Assembly: GCA_031422335.1 (NCBI GenBank)
Contig: JANOQW010000013.1
Coordinates: forward strand, 1-64,000
Source of the DNA: Methylotenera_A sp031422335
GTDB taxonomy: Bacteria > Pseudomonadota > Gammaproteobacteria > Burkholderiales > Methylophilaceae
DNA: 64,000 bases
Reading direction: 5' to 3'
In this document: positions 32,854-42,502 of the stretch, piece by piece
Numbering within the stretch: position 1 is the first letter of the stretch
Layout: every line of letters starts with the position of its first letter
Position numbers and translations under genes: made by a program
Notes under the pieces: generated by a model
Seen by the model: the letters and a program-made list of their open reading frames with translations, nothing else
What the model was told of the DNA's origin: nothing
The model's database searches: none

Positions 32854-35418
32854 ATGGATCAATTCGCAAAAGAAACCCTTCCCATTTCGCTAGAAGATGA
32901 GATGCGTCGTAGCTATCTCGATTACGCTATGAGCGTGATTGTCGGCCGCGCACTGCCTGACGTGCGCGATGGTTTAAAACCGGTACACAGACGTGTGTTA
33001 TTTGCCATGCATGAGCTTTCTAACGATTACAACAAACCGTATAAAAAGTCGGCGCGTATTGTCGGTGATGTGATTGGTAAATACCATCCGCATGGCGATA
33101 CGGCTGTTTACGATACTATCGTGCGCATGGCGCAAGACTTTAGTTTGCGTTACATGCTGGTAGATGGCCAAGGTAACTTTGGTTCGGTGGATGGCGACAA
33201 TGCGGCGGCGATGCGTTATACCGAAATCCGCATGAGCAAAATCGCACATGAATTATTGGCGGATATCGACAAAGAGACCGTTGATTTTGGTCCTAACTAT
33301 GATGGTAGCGAGCATGAGCCGCTCATCATGCCAGCGCGTATTCCTAACTTGCTGATAAACGGCAGCAGCGGCATCGCAGTAGGTATGGCAACGAATATTC
33401 CACCACATAATATTAGCGAGGTGTTGGATGCCTGCTTTGCTTTGCTTAAAGACCCTGAAGTGGGTGTTGAGGAGCTGATTAATTTAGTGCCTGCGCCCGA
33501 TTTTCCTACTGCAGGAATTATTTATGGCACCGTTGGCGTAAAAGAAGGTTATCGCACAGGTCGGGGCCGTGTGGTGATGCGTGGCCGTACGCATGTGGAG
33601 GATATGGAAAAAGGCAGTCGGCAAATGCTAATTGTGGATGAGCTGCCGTACCAAGTAAACAAAAAAACCTTTGTTGAAAAAATTGCCGAGCTAGTCAACG
33701 AGAAAAAAATTGAAGGTATTTCTGATTTGCGCGACGAATCAGATAAATCGGGTATGCGCGTGGTGATAGAGCTAAAGCGCGGCGAAATTCCTGAGGTGAT
33801 TTTAAACAATTTATACAAACAAACACAGCTGCAAGATACCTTTGGCATGAACATGGTAGCCATTATGGATGGTCAGCCACGCTTGTTGAACCTAAAACAA
33901 ATGCTAGAGGCATTTTTGCGCCACCGCCGCGAGGTAATTACCCGCCGCACAGTGTTTGAGCTTAAAAAGGCGCGTGCACGCGGCCATGTGCTAGAAGGCT
34001 TGGCAGTAGCATTAGCAAACGTAGATGAAATGATTGGGTTGATTAAAGCTGCACCCACACCACCAGAAGCCAAAGTGGATTTGATGGCGAAAGTATGGAA
34101 ATCTGGCGTGGTAGAGGAAATGTTAAAACGTGCCGCCATGGAAGCGTCACGCCCTGAAGGTTTGAGCGTGGATTTTGGCTTAACGCCAAACGGTTATAAA
34201 TTAAGCGATGTGCAAGCGCAAGAAATCTTGCAAATGCGCCTGCAACGCTTAACTGGCCTAGAGCAAGATAAAATTGTCAGTGAGTATAAAGAAGTGATGG
34301 ATGAAATTGCTGATTTGTTGAATATTTTGGCAAATTCTGGCCGCGTGACGACCATTATTAGTGATGAGCTCACTGAAATTCGTAAGCAGTTTGGTGATAA
34401 GCGTCGCAGTGAAATTGTTGAGAATACACAAGACTTAAGTTTAGAAGATTTAATTACGCCGCAGGATGTGGTGGTGACGTTGTCGCACACGGGATATGTA
34501 AAGTCGCAGCCGCTAGATGAGTACCGCGCGCAGCGTCGTGGCGGTCGTGGTAAAACGGCTGCTGCTACTAAAGAAGATGATTTTATCGACAAAATGTTTG
34601 TAGCGAATACGCATGATTATATTCTGTGCTTCAGTAGTCGCGGCCGCGTCTATTGGCTGAAAGTGTATGAAGTGCCACAAGGCAGCAGAATCGGGCGTGG
34701 CAAGCCGATTATTAATTTATTCCCGCTAGAAGAGGGCGAGAAAATTAACGCGATTCTTTCAGTAAAAGAGTTTGACGAAAACCACTTTATTTTTATGGCA
34801 ACTGCGCAAGGCACGGTGAAGAAAACTGCGTTGAGCGAATTTGCTAACCCGCGTAAATCGGGCATTATTGCGATTAATTTAGATGACGACGATTACCTGA
34901 TTGGTGCTGAAATTACCAATGGCGCAAACGATATTGTGCTAGTTTCTGATGGTGGTAAGGCGGTATGGTTTAGTGAAAACGATGAGAAAAATGGCGTGCG
35001 TCCAATGGGCCGTGCAACACGTGGTGTGCGTGGTATGAAGCTGGCAGCTAAACAGCAAGTGTTGTCATTGTTAATTGCGGATAGCGACCAGCAAACGGTG
35101 TTAGTGGCGACTGAAAATGGCTATGGAAAACGTACTGTATTAGCTGATTTCCGCCATTCTGGTCGCGGCACACAAGGTGTAAAAGCCATTGCCATTAGTG
35201 AGCGTAATGGCTTGGTGGTGGCGGCTAAATTAGTCAACGAAGAAGATGAAATTATGCTGATTACTACTGGCGGTGTGCTGATTCGTACCCGCGTTAAAGA
35301 GATTCGCGATATGGGACGTGTAGCGCAAGGCGTGACGCTCATTAACTTGGGCGAAGGTGAAAAATTATCTGGTCTAGAGAAAATTGTTGAAACTGATGAC
35401 GATGAGCCAGAAGCATAA
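32854..35418 (+). CDS. gyrA: DNA gyrase subunit A
   Basis: Type II topoisomerase breakage-reunion subunit, 854 residues. Catalytic Y122 lies in AAMRYTEIRMS; the quinolone region reads HPHGDTAVYDTIV with Thr at 83 and Asp at 87 (Escherichia coli numbering coincides). The GyrA box QRRGGRGK starts the six-bladed C-terminal DNA-wrapping domain, and the protein ends in an acidic tail (TDDDEPEA). Thr83 is the natural residue in some species. It heads a serC-serA-pheA group and is separated from upstream genes by a long gap. Confidence 0.97.
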   Translation: MDQFAKETLPISLEDEMRRSYLDYAMSVIVGRALPDVRDGLKPVHRRVLFAMHELSNDYNKPYKKSARIVGDVIGKYHPHGDTAVYDTIVRMAQDFSLRYMLVDGQGNFGSVDGDNAAAMRYTEIRMSKIAHELLADIDKETVDFGPNYDGSEHEPLIMPARIPNLLINGSSGIAVGMATNIPPHNISEVLDACFALLKDPEVGVEELINLVPAPDFPTAGIIYGTVGVKEGYRTGRGRVVMRGRTHVEDMEKGSRQMLIVDELPYQVNKKTFVEKIAELVNEKKIEGISDLRDESDKSGMRVVIELKRGEIPEVILNNLYKQTQLQDTFGMNMVAIMDGQPRLLNLKQMLEAFLRHRREVITRRTVFELKKARARGHVLEGLAVALANVDEMIGLIKAAPTPPEAKVDLMAKVWKSGVVEEMLKRAAMEASRPEGLSVDFGLTPNGYKLSDVQAQEILQMRLQRLTGLEQDKIVSEYKEVMDEIADLLNILANSGRVTTIISDELTEIRKQFGDKRRSEIVENTQDLSLEDLITPQDVVVTLSHTGYVKSQPLDEYRAQRRGGRGKTAAATKEDDFIDKMFVANTHDYILCFSSRGRVYWLKVYEVPQGSRIGRGKPIINLFPLEEGEKINAILSVKEFDENHFIFMATAQGTVKKTALSEFANPRKSGIIAINLDDDDYLIGAEITNGANDIVLVSDGGKAVWFSENDEKNGVRPMGRATRGVRGMKLAAKQQVLSLLIADSDQQTVLVATENGYGKRTVLADFRHSGRGTQGVKAIAISERNGLVVAAKLVNEEDEIMLITTGGVLIRTRVKEIRDMGRVAQGVTLINLGEGEKLSGLEKIVETDDDEPEA

Positions 35419-35496
35419 GCGCTAGAGAAAAAAGTAGCGCGAAAATTTTTTAAATTTAAATATTTTTTAATCATATGAGTTAAGGAAAAGCTAGCA

Positions 35497-36579
35497 ATGA
35501 CAACGATTTACAATTTTTCTGCCGGCCCTGCTGTTCTACCAAATGAGGTGCTGGCGCAAGCGCAAGCTGAATTACTCGATTGGCACGGCTCTGGCATGTC
35601 TGTCATGGAAATGTCGCATCGCGGTAAAGAATATATGTCGATTCAAGCCGAGGCTGAGGCAGACTTGCGTGAGTTAATGGGCATTCCAGCCAACTATAAA
35701 GTGTTGTTTTTGCAAGGCGGCGCATCAACGCAGTTTTCGAATATTCCCATCAACTTATTGCGCGGAAAAAGGACAGCGGATTATTTAAATAGCGGTGAAT
35801 GGTCTAAAAAAGCGATTGCGGAAGCCAAAAAATATTGTGAAGTGAATGTGGTGGCAACCTCGGCGGATAAAAACTTCAGTTATGCGCCAACGCAGGATGC
35901 TTGGAAACTCAACCCTGATGCGGCTTATGTGCATTATTGTTCTAACGAAACCATCGCTGGCGTAGAGGTTTTTTGGACGCCTGATACAGGTAGCGTACCT
36001 TTGGTGGCCGATATGTCATCGCATATTTTGTCGCGCCCCATTGATGTGAGTAAATATGGTTTAATCTATGCAGGCTCACAAAAAAATGTAGGCCCAGCGG
36101 GTTTGTGCATTGTGATCGTGCGTGAAGATTTACTGGGCGAGACTTTGCCTGCGACTGCTGCTATGAGCGACTATAAAGTACAAGCAGATAATGACTCTAT
36201 GTACAACACGCCCGCTACTTATGCGATTTATGTGTCTGGCTTGGTGTTTAAAATGCTCAAAGCCAAAGGTGGTTTAGCGGCAATGGAAAAAATCAACATT
36301 CAAAAATCTAGCATGGTGTACGACTATTTAGATTCGACAGATTTTTATGCTTGTCCAACCGCAATTGAAAATCGCTCACGCATGAATATTCCTTTTACGC
36401 TAAAAGATGAAGCGCTGGATGAGGCTTTTCTTAAAGGTGCTAAAGATAAAGGTTTGTTGCAGTTAAAAGGTCATCGCTCGGTAGGTGGTATGCGCGCTTC
36501 AATTTATAACGCCATGCCAATAGAGGGTGTGAAAGTGTTAGTGGATTATATGAAAGCGTTTGAAAAAGCCAACAGTTAA
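35497..36579 (+). CDS. serC: phosphoserine aminotransferase
   Basis: PLP enzyme of 360 residues that makes phosphoserine from 3-phosphohydroxypyruvate; also used in pyridoxine synthesis. YNFSAGPAVLPNEVL opens the protein, LFLQGGASTQFSNIP is the cofactor-phosphate block, and the Schiff-base lysine is in YAGSQKNVGPAGL (about 197). RBS AAGGAAAAG upstream. It lies between gyrA and serA, so the first two steps of serine synthesis are adjacent. Confidence 0.96.
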   Translation: MTTIYNFSAGPAVLPNEVLAQAQAELLDWHGSGMSVMEMSHRGKEYMSIQAEAEADLRELMGIPANYKVLFLQGGASTQFSNIPINLLRGKRTADYLNSGEWSKKAIAEAKKYCEVNVVATSADKNFSYAPTQDAWKLNPDAAYVHYCSNETIAGVEVFWTPDTGSVPLVADMSSHILSRPIDVSKYGLIYAGSQKNVGPAGLCIVIVREDLLGETLPATAAMSDYKVQADNDSMYNTPATYAIYVSGLVFKMLKAKGGLAAMEKINIQKSSMVYDYLDSTDFYACPTAIENRSRMNIPFTLKDEALDEAFLKGAKDKGLLQLKGHRSVGGMRASIYNAMPIEGVKVLVDYMKAFEKANS

Positions 36580-36623
36580 TAAAGCTATGTAGTTAAAATA
36601 AACTTAAAATAGGGGAGAGCAGC

Positions 36624-37808
36624 TTGGGGAAACGTCAAATACTGGTTTTAAATAAAATCGCGTCAGTTGGCACCAAGCGCTTACCCGCAGAGCAATATGA
36701 GCTTGGCAGCGAAATTGCGCAACCAGATGCGATTTTAGTGCGCTCGGCCAAAATGCATGATATGGACATTGCCGCTAGCGTACAGGCGATTGGCCGCGCT
36801 GGCGCTGGTACCAACAATATCCCCATTGCGGAGATGAGTAAACGCGGCGTAGTGGTGTTTAATACGCCAGGTGCCAATGCCAATGCGGTTAAGGAGCTGG
36901 TGTTGGCTGGAATGCTGATTGCCGCACGTAATATTGGCCCTGCTATGCAGTTTGTGGCAGGCTTGCAAGGTGACGATGCAACATTATCTAAAGTGGTAGA
37001 AGACGGTAAAAAGAATTTTGTCGGCGTCGAGTTACCGAATCGTACCTTGGGCATTGTTGGCTTAGGTGCGGTGGGCGGCATGGTAGCAGATACGGCGCTT
37101 AAACTCGGCATGAAAGTGCTGGGATATGATCCTGAAATTACTGTGGATGCGGCTTGGCGCTTATCCTCAGAGGTAAAGCGTGTACTGGGTGTGGACGAAC
37201 TATTCAAGCACAGCGATTTTATTACCCTGCACGTGCCACTCATCGATGCGACCCGCCATTTGGTGAATGCGGAGCGTGTTGCCATGATGAAGCCGGGCGC
37301 GGTATTAATTAACTTTGCGCGCGAAGGTGTGATTGATGAGCAGGCGGTGATTGATGGGCTTGATAGCAAAAAATTGCGCGCATATGTGTGCGATTTTCCC
37401 ACTGACCGCATGAAATCGCACCCTAATGTGGTGGCATTGCCGCATTTAGGCGCTTCTACGCAAGAGGCGGAGGATAATTGCGCGGTGATGGTGGTGGATC
37501 AGGTGCGTGAATATTTAGATAACGGTAATGTGACAAACTCGGTCAATTTCCCTGCCGTGTATATGCCGCGCGAAGCCGCTCATCGCGTGGCAGTGGTGAG
37601 TGCGAATATTCCCAATATGGTGGGGCAGATTTCTACTGCAATGGCCGATGCAGGCATTAATATTCACAATATGGTGAATAAATCGCGCGCCGATATTGCT
37701 TATACCATGCTAGATTTAGATAGCCCCGCGACACTAGCTGCTTTGACTAAAATCAAGGCTATTGCTGGCGTGATGAATGTGCGCGAATTGCCGCAAAAAC
37801 AGGAGTAA
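36624..37808 (+). CDS. serA: D-3-phosphoglycerate dehydrogenase
   Basis: NAD-dependent first enzyme of serine synthesis, 394 residues. Substrate domain (1-95), Rossmann domain with LGIVGLGAVGGMVADTALKLG (about 143-163), catalytic Arg in FAREGVIDEQ and His in ALPHLGASTQEAEDN, and a C-terminal ACT domain (about 320-390), which in relatives senses serine. Start is TTG, 6 bases after AGGGGAGAG; no in-frame ATG fits the family N-terminus (RQILVLNKIASVG). Nine bases before pheA. Confidence 0.92.
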   Translation: MGKRQILVLNKIASVGTKRLPAEQYELGSEIAQPDAILVRSAKMHDMDIAASVQAIGRAGAGTNNIPIAEMSKRGVVVFNTPGANANAVKELVLAGMLIAARNIGPAMQFVAGLQGDDATLSKVVEDGKKNFVGVELPNRTLGIVGLGAVGGMVADTALKLGMKVLGYDPEITVDAAWRLSSEVKRVLGVDELFKHSDFITLHVPLIDATRHLVNAERVAMMKPGAVLINFAREGVIDEQAVIDGLDSKKLRAYVCDFPTDRMKSHPNVVALPHLGASTQEAEDNCAVMVVDQVREYLDNGNVTNSVNFPAVYMPREAAHRVAVVSANIPNMVGQISTAMADAGINIHNMVNKSRADIAYTMLDLDSPATLAALTKIKAIAGVMNVRELPQKQE

Positions 37809-37817
37809 TCGCTAACC

Positions 37818-38900
37818 ATGAGCGACCAATTAAAACAACATCGTGACAAAATAGATGCCATTGACGAGCAGCTGTTAACGCTGGTTAATGAGCGTGCAGC
37901 GTTGGCGCGTAAAATTGGTAGCTTAAAGGATGATGGCGTGATTTATCGGCCAGAGCGCGAAGCGCAGATTTTACGTCGTATGCAAGCCAATAACGCTGGC
38001 CCGCTTTCTAGTGAGGCGGTGAGCCATATTTTTCGTGGTGTCATGTCGAATTGCCGCGCGCTAGAGAAAGAGCTTTCAATCGCTTTTCTCGGCCCGCTGG
38101 GTACTTATAGCGAGGAAGCGGCGCTGAAACAATTCGGCTTAGGCCGCCAAGCGGTGGTGTGCGGCAGCATCGATGAAGTATTTCGTACCATTGAGGCTGG
38201 CGCGGCTGATTATGGCGTGGTGCCAGTCGAGAACTCGACTGAAGGCGCAATCGGCTTAACACTGGATTTACTTCTAGCAAGTCCGCTGCAAATTTGTGGT
38301 GAGATTACGCTGCCGATACACCATTGTTTACTATCTAAACAAACTGATATTATGCAAATTTCGCATGTGTTTTCGCATAGCCAATCATTAGCACAGTGCC
38401 ACGAGTGGCTGAATAAGCGGCTTCCAGGGGTGGTGCGCGAGCCTGTCACCAGCAATGCGTTTGCTGCGCAGATGATTCATGAGCTGGTTGCTAGCGATAA
38501 TACTTTTGCTGCAGCCATAGCCAGTAAACGCGCGGCTGAGTTATTTAACCTGAATGTGCTTGCCGAAAATATTGAAGATGATGCCAACAATACCACGCGC
38601 TTTTTAGTGCTGGGTAAACAACAAGTTGCGCCATCTGGCAAAGATAAAACTTCACTCGTGCTGGCCACCCAAAATAAGCCTGGCGCCATGGTAGATTTGC
38701 TAGCACCGCTGGCCAAAAATGGCGTTAGTATGACCAAATTCGAATCGCGGCCATCTAAACAAGGTCTGTGGGATTACGTATTTTATGTGGATATTGAAGG
38801 CCACATAAGTGATGAAAAAGTGGCAGATGCGTTGACTCAGATTAAAGCCAAAGCTGCTTTTGTTAAAGTACTAGGTGTATATCCAGTCGCGGTTATTTAA
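37818..38900 (+). CDS. pheA: chorismate mutase / prephenate dehydratase (P-protein)
   Basis: Bifunctional phenylalanine enzyme of 360 residues. Chorismate mutase AroQ domain (1-90, DAIDEQLLTLVNERAALA), prephenate dehydratase domain (about 91-275; FLGPLGTYSEEAA, GVVPVENSTEGAIG, NNTTRFLVLG) and ACT regulatory domain (about 280-355; KFESRPSKQGLWDYVFYVD), normally the phenylalanine feedback site. It directly follows serA. No leader-peptide attenuator is seen, in contrast to Escherichia coli. Confidence 0.96.
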   Translation: MSDQLKQHRDKIDAIDEQLLTLVNERAALARKIGSLKDDGVIYRPEREAQILRRMQANNAGPLSSEAVSHIFRGVMSNCRALEKELSIAFLGPLGTYSEEAALKQFGLGRQAVVCGSIDEVFRTIEAGAADYGVVPVENSTEGAIGLTLDLLLASPLQICGEITLPIHHCLLSKQTDIMQISHVFSHSQSLAQCHEWLNKRLPGVVREPVTSNAFAAQMIHELVASDNTFAAAIASKRAAELFNLNVLAENIEDDANNTTRFLVLGKQQVAPSGKDKTSLVLATQNKPGAMVDLLAPLAKNGVSMTKFESRPSKQGLWDYVFYVDIEGHISDEKVADALTQIKAKAAFVKVLGVYPVAVI

Positions 38901-39033
38901 TTTATCTGATTAAAATCAATGCGTTAATATTTTATTTGGCATCATTAGCTTTTAACCTCAGCTAATTTTTAATCTAAATTCTCTGGATTTTAAATCTTAA
39001 TAGTTTGGCTTAGTTTTTGCATAAGCTAGTATT

Positions 39034-40188
39034 ATGATTAGTAAAATATTCAATTTAGAAAGTATGGGGATTTCCCCTTATTTTGTTAAATTCAAAAATC
39101 ACACGCTAGAAAGTGAGTATAACCAGTTTAACGTCCCTTTTTTAAAGCAAGAGGTACGTGTTGGTATATTAATCGGCACTTTATCTTGGCTGCTAGTAGC
39201 GCTGATGGAGCCAATGAACACGCCTTCTAGTGCGTACTTGTCTATATTCCTTGCCGCAATTTTTGCCTCAAGCTTTTTGGCGATGGTTTATCGTGCAACT
39301 TATTCGAGTTTATTTGAGCGCTATCACCAACCGATTATTCTGTTGGGTGTATTAGCGACTATCGTCTCGGTCAGCATCAAAATTAAATTTTATCCTGATT
39401 TCGAAATTCCGCATTACATGCCAGTGCTCATGTTTATAACCATTTGGATGTTTTCAGTGTCAGGTATATCGCTCAATTACGCGGCAATCATTGGTTTAGT
39501 TTTTTATGCTTTTGTGTATGCTTCATTTTTATTGCATGCCGATATTAGCAGTGTGGATGTCATCACCGCTACCTATTACATGGTGATCAGCTATTTTATG
39601 GGTGCAGTGATTGGCATTCATAAAGAGATTAAATCGCGCCAAATATTTTTGGCACATAAAGCGCTAGAACAAGAAAAACAGCACCATCAGTATAAATCTA
39701 TGCATGATTCTTTAACGCAGCTGCCTAACCGTGAGTTGCTAGAAGATAGGCTAGAACAAGCCATCAGTCTATCTGTGCGCAACCAGATTAAATGCGCTGG
39801 CTTGTATATTGATTTAGATAAATTTAAAAGCATTAACGATGACTATGGCCATATGGTAGGCGATTTATATTTAAAAGAGGTAGCCCATCGCTTGCAGGAT
39901 ATCACGCGCGACGCGGATACACTGGCACGTATTGGTGGCGATGAATTTTTTCTGTTGCTGTTAGATGTAAAAAATGAAGAAGCCGCATTAGAGCTGTCGC
40001 GTAAAATTCAAGATAATTTAAACGAATATTTTATTTTGGCTGATAAAATTAAACTCAAAGGTTTAGGTGCAAGCGTTGGTATTTGCATGCTGCCTTATAA
40101 AAATTGTACACCGCAGGATATTATTAATCGTGCCGATAAAGCCATGTACCAAGTGAAACAGTTAGGTAAAATGCATTTAGCTGCCTAG
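39034..40188 (+). CDS. membrane diguanylate cyclase (GGDEF)
   Basis: 384 residues. Six hydrophobic helices (about 40-195) form an uncharacterised membrane sensor; then a short coiled coil and a GGDEF domain (about 220-384) with HDSLTQLPNRELLEDRL, the active-site GGDEF, and an inhibitory site RDAD five residues before it. It should make cyclic di-GMP and be subject to product inhibition. The start is uncertain: ATG 39064 (MGISPYF) is an alternative and neither has a good ribosome site. It interrupts the common pheA-hisC order. Confidence 0.85.
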   Translation: MISKIFNLESMGISPYFVKFKNHTLESEYNQFNVPFLKQEVRVGILIGTLSWLLVALMEPMNTPSSAYLSIFLAAIFASSFLAMVYRATYSSLFERYHQPIILLGVLATIVSVSIKIKFYPDFEIPHYMPVLMFITIWMFSVSGISLNYAAIIGLVFYAFVYASFLLHADISSVDVITATYYMVISYFMGAVIGIHKEIKSRQIFLAHKALEQEKQHHQYKSMHDSLTQLPNRELLEDRLEQAISLSVRNQIKCAGLYIDLDKFKSINDDYGHMVGDLYLKEVAHRLQDITRDADTLARIGGDEFFLLLLDVKNEEAALELSRKIQDNLNEYFILADKIKLKGLGASVGICMLPYKNCTPQDIINRADKAMYQVKQLGKMHLAA

Positions 40189-40259
40189 TATTTAGTTAAC
40201 TGGCTGGCACATCTAACCAGCATTAATTCACATGTTATAATTAAATTTTTGCTAGTGAG

Positions 40260-40278
40260 CGGCTATTTAGCCGTTTTT
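40260..40278 (+). terminator. intrinsic terminator before hisC
   Basis: CGGCTA (40260-40265) pairs with TAGCCG (40268-40273), followed by T5. It lies 12 bases before the hisC start, so it may also affect hisC expression. Confidence 0.55.
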
Positions 40279-40289
40279 AATTTTTAGTC

Positions 40290-41402
40290 ATGTTGAACAA
40301 GTTGAACAAACCCTTAGCTCCAGCCCACATTCGCGCCATTGCGCCATACCAAGGCGGCAAACCAATTAGCGAACTTGCGCGCGAAATGGGCTTAAATGAG
40401 GCCGATATTGTGAAGCTGGCTTCTAACGAAAACCCGCTGGGCATTAGCCCCAAAGCGCAAATGGCGATTGACGAAGCTGTTTTTGAGGTTGCGCGTTACC
40501 CCGATGGCAACAGCTTTGCCCTGCGCGATGCGGTGAGCCAAATGTTTGGCGTGGCTAATAACCAAATTGTATTTGGCAACGGCAGTAATGATATTTTAGA
40601 GCTAGCTGCGCGTGCTTATCTGCAAGTGGGCGATGAAGCAATTTATTCACAGCATGCGTTTGCGGTGTATCCGCTGGTGACGCAAGCGGTAGGTGCTGTT
40701 GGCATTACCGTACCAGCAAAAGATTTTGGTCACGATTTAGATGGTTTTTTAGCCGCTATTACGCCAAAAACCAAACTCATCTTTATTGCCAATCCGAACA
40801 ATCCCACAGGCACACTACTAAAAAAAGATGCCCTGCAAGCCTTTATCCATGGGGTTCCTAGCGGCGTGCTAATTATTCTTGATGAAGCTTATGATGAATA
40901 TTTGAGTGCTGATAGTAAGTCAGAAGCGATCAAGTGGTTGGCAGAGTTCGATAATTTAATCATCTCGCGCAGCTTTTCAAAAGCCTATGGCTTGGCAGGT
41001 TTACGCATTGGTTTTGGCGTAATGCATGCTGATGTGGCCGATATGCTCAACCGTGTACGGCAGCCTTTCAACGTGAACTCAATCGCACAAGCGGCGGCCA
41101 TTGCCAGCTTGGCCGATGAAGATTTTGTGGCGCGTAGTTATGCCGCCAACCAAGCTGGCATGACACAAATGACGCAAGGCCTAGCTTCACTTGGCCTGAG
41201 TTATATTCCATCACAAGCCAACTTTGTGAGTTTTAAAGTGGATAATGCCGCTGATGTAAACAAACAATTATTACAAAATGGTGTGATTGTACGGCCAATT
41301 GCCAACTATGAAATGCCTGATTACTTACGTGTCAGCATTGGTTTGTTTAGTGAAAATGCACGATTTTTGACTGTTTTGGCACAAATACTAGATAACAAAT
41401 AA
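40290..41402 (+). CDS. hisC: histidinol-phosphate aminotransferase
   Basis: Class I/II PLP aminotransferase of 370 residues; makes histidinol phosphate and in many bacteria also works on aromatic 2-oxo acids. LASNENPLGISPKAQMAI (about 43-60), FIANPNNPTGTLL, and Schiff-base lysine in SRSFSKAYGLAGLRIG (about 231). Its place after pheA and before a DAHP synthase gene suggests the HisH/HisC2 type found in aromatic clusters; a second hisC may exist in the histidine operon elsewhere. Confidence 0.93.
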   Translation: MLNKLNKPLAPAHIRAIAPYQGGKPISELAREMGLNEADIVKLASNENPLGISPKAQMAIDEAVFEVARYPDGNSFALRDAVSQMFGVANNQIVFGNGSNDILELAARAYLQVGDEAIYSQHAFAVYPLVTQAVGAVGITVPAKDFGHDLDGFLAAITPKTKLIFIANPNNPTGTLLKKDALQAFIHGVPSGVLIILDEAYDEYLSADSKSEAIKWLAEFDNLIISRSFSKAYGLAGLRIGFGVMHADVADMLNRVRQPFNVNSIAQAAAIASLADEDFVARSYAANQAGMTQMTQGLASLGLSYIPSQANFVSFKVDNAADVNKQLLQNGVIVRPIANYEMPDYLRVSIGLFSENARFLTVLAQILDNK

Positions 41403-41412
41403 CAATTCACAA

Positions 41413-42489
41413 ATGAAAAAAACTTACGAAAAATTAGCCACCGACGACGTACGCATCCGCGAAATTAAGCCTTTAATCTCGCCGCTAGATTTATTGAGTG
41501 GCCTGAAAGAAAGCGCTACCAGTACGCAAAATATTTTGCAAACACGTGCTGCAATCCACAATATTTTGCATGATCAAGATGACCGTTTGTTGGTCATTGT
41601 TGGCCCATGTTCTATTCATGACCCTTTGGCTGGCTTAGAATATGCCCAACATTTATTAAAAGTACGTGATGATTTAAGCGCAGATTTGCTGATTGTGATG
41701 CGCGTCTATTTTGAAAAACCGCGTACTACAGTAGGTTGGAAGGGCCTGATTAACGATCCGCATTTAGATGGCAGTTATGATATTAATACTGGCCTAAATA
41801 AAGCACGTAAGTTTTTGTTAGACGTGAACGAGCTGGGTGTGCCTGCTGCCATGGAGTTTTTAGACACAATTACCCCGCAATACACGGCAGATCTAGTGAG
41901 TTGGGGCGCCATTGGTGCACGCACCACAGAGTCGCAAGTACATCGTGAGTTAGCATCGGGTTTATCTTGCCCAGTCGGCTTTAAAAATGGCACTGATGGC
42001 AATATAAGAGTGGCGATTGACGCGATTAAAACCGCAGAAAGTCCGCATCATTTCCTCTCTTTCACCAAAGAAGGCAAGGCAGCTATATTTTCTACCAATG
42101 GTAATGACGATTGTCATATTATTTTACGTGGTGGCAAGGCACCAAACTACGATGCCACTAGTATTGATGCAGCTTGCAGCGATTTAAAACACGCCAATCT
42201 AGCGCAAAAATTAATGGTAGATTGCAGCCATGGCAACAGCGAAAAACAATTTAAAAAGCAGCGTGACGTGGCAAACAATATTGCGACGCAATTAAAGTTG
42301 GGTGAAAAGCGCATATTAGGCGTGATGTTAGAATCGCACTTACATGAAGGCCGCCAAGACCATGCGCCAGGCTGTTATTTAGAATATGGTAAATCAATTA
42401 CCGATGCTTGCCTAGGTTGGGATGATACGGTGGCAACGCTGAAGGTGCTGGCGCAAGCAGTGCAAGCCAGGCGCCTAGTTACGACCTGA
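41413..42489 (+). CDS. aroG: 3-deoxy-7-phosphoheptulonate synthase, class I
   Basis: Condenses PEP and erythrose-4-phosphate, first step of the shikimate pathway. 358 residues, AroF/AroG/AroH type. VGPCSIHDPLAGLEYAQHL (about 59-77), MRVYFEKPRTTVGWKGLIND, GARTTESQVHRELASGLSCP, CSHGNSEKQFKKQ and GVMLESHLHEGRQD are intact. Which amino acid inhibits it cannot be read from this; aroG is used as the generic symbol and could be aroF. Ten bases after hisC. Confidence 0.94.
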   Translation: MKKTYEKLATDDVRIREIKPLISPLDLLSGLKESATSTQNILQTRAAIHNILHDQDDRLLVIVGPCSIHDPLAGLEYAQHLLKVRDDLSADLLIVMRVYFEKPRTTVGWKGLINDPHLDGSYDINTGLNKARKFLLDVNELGVPAAMEFLDTITPQYTADLVSWGAIGARTTESQVHRELASGLSCPVGFKNGTDGNIRVAIDAIKTAESPHHFLSFTKEGKAAIFSTNGNDDCHIILRGGKAPNYDATSIDAACSDLKHANLAQKLMVDCSHGNSEKQFKKQRDVANNIATQLKLGEKRILGVMLESHLHEGRQDHAPGCYLEYGKSITDACLGWDDTVATLKVLAQAVQARRLVTT

Positions 42490-42502
42490 GAAAATTTTAC
42501 GC

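Noticed and set aside
35419..35451. terminator after gyrA
   Set aside because: GCGCTA/TAGCGC has a ten-base loop and the T-run starts five bases after the stem; too weak to list as a terminator.
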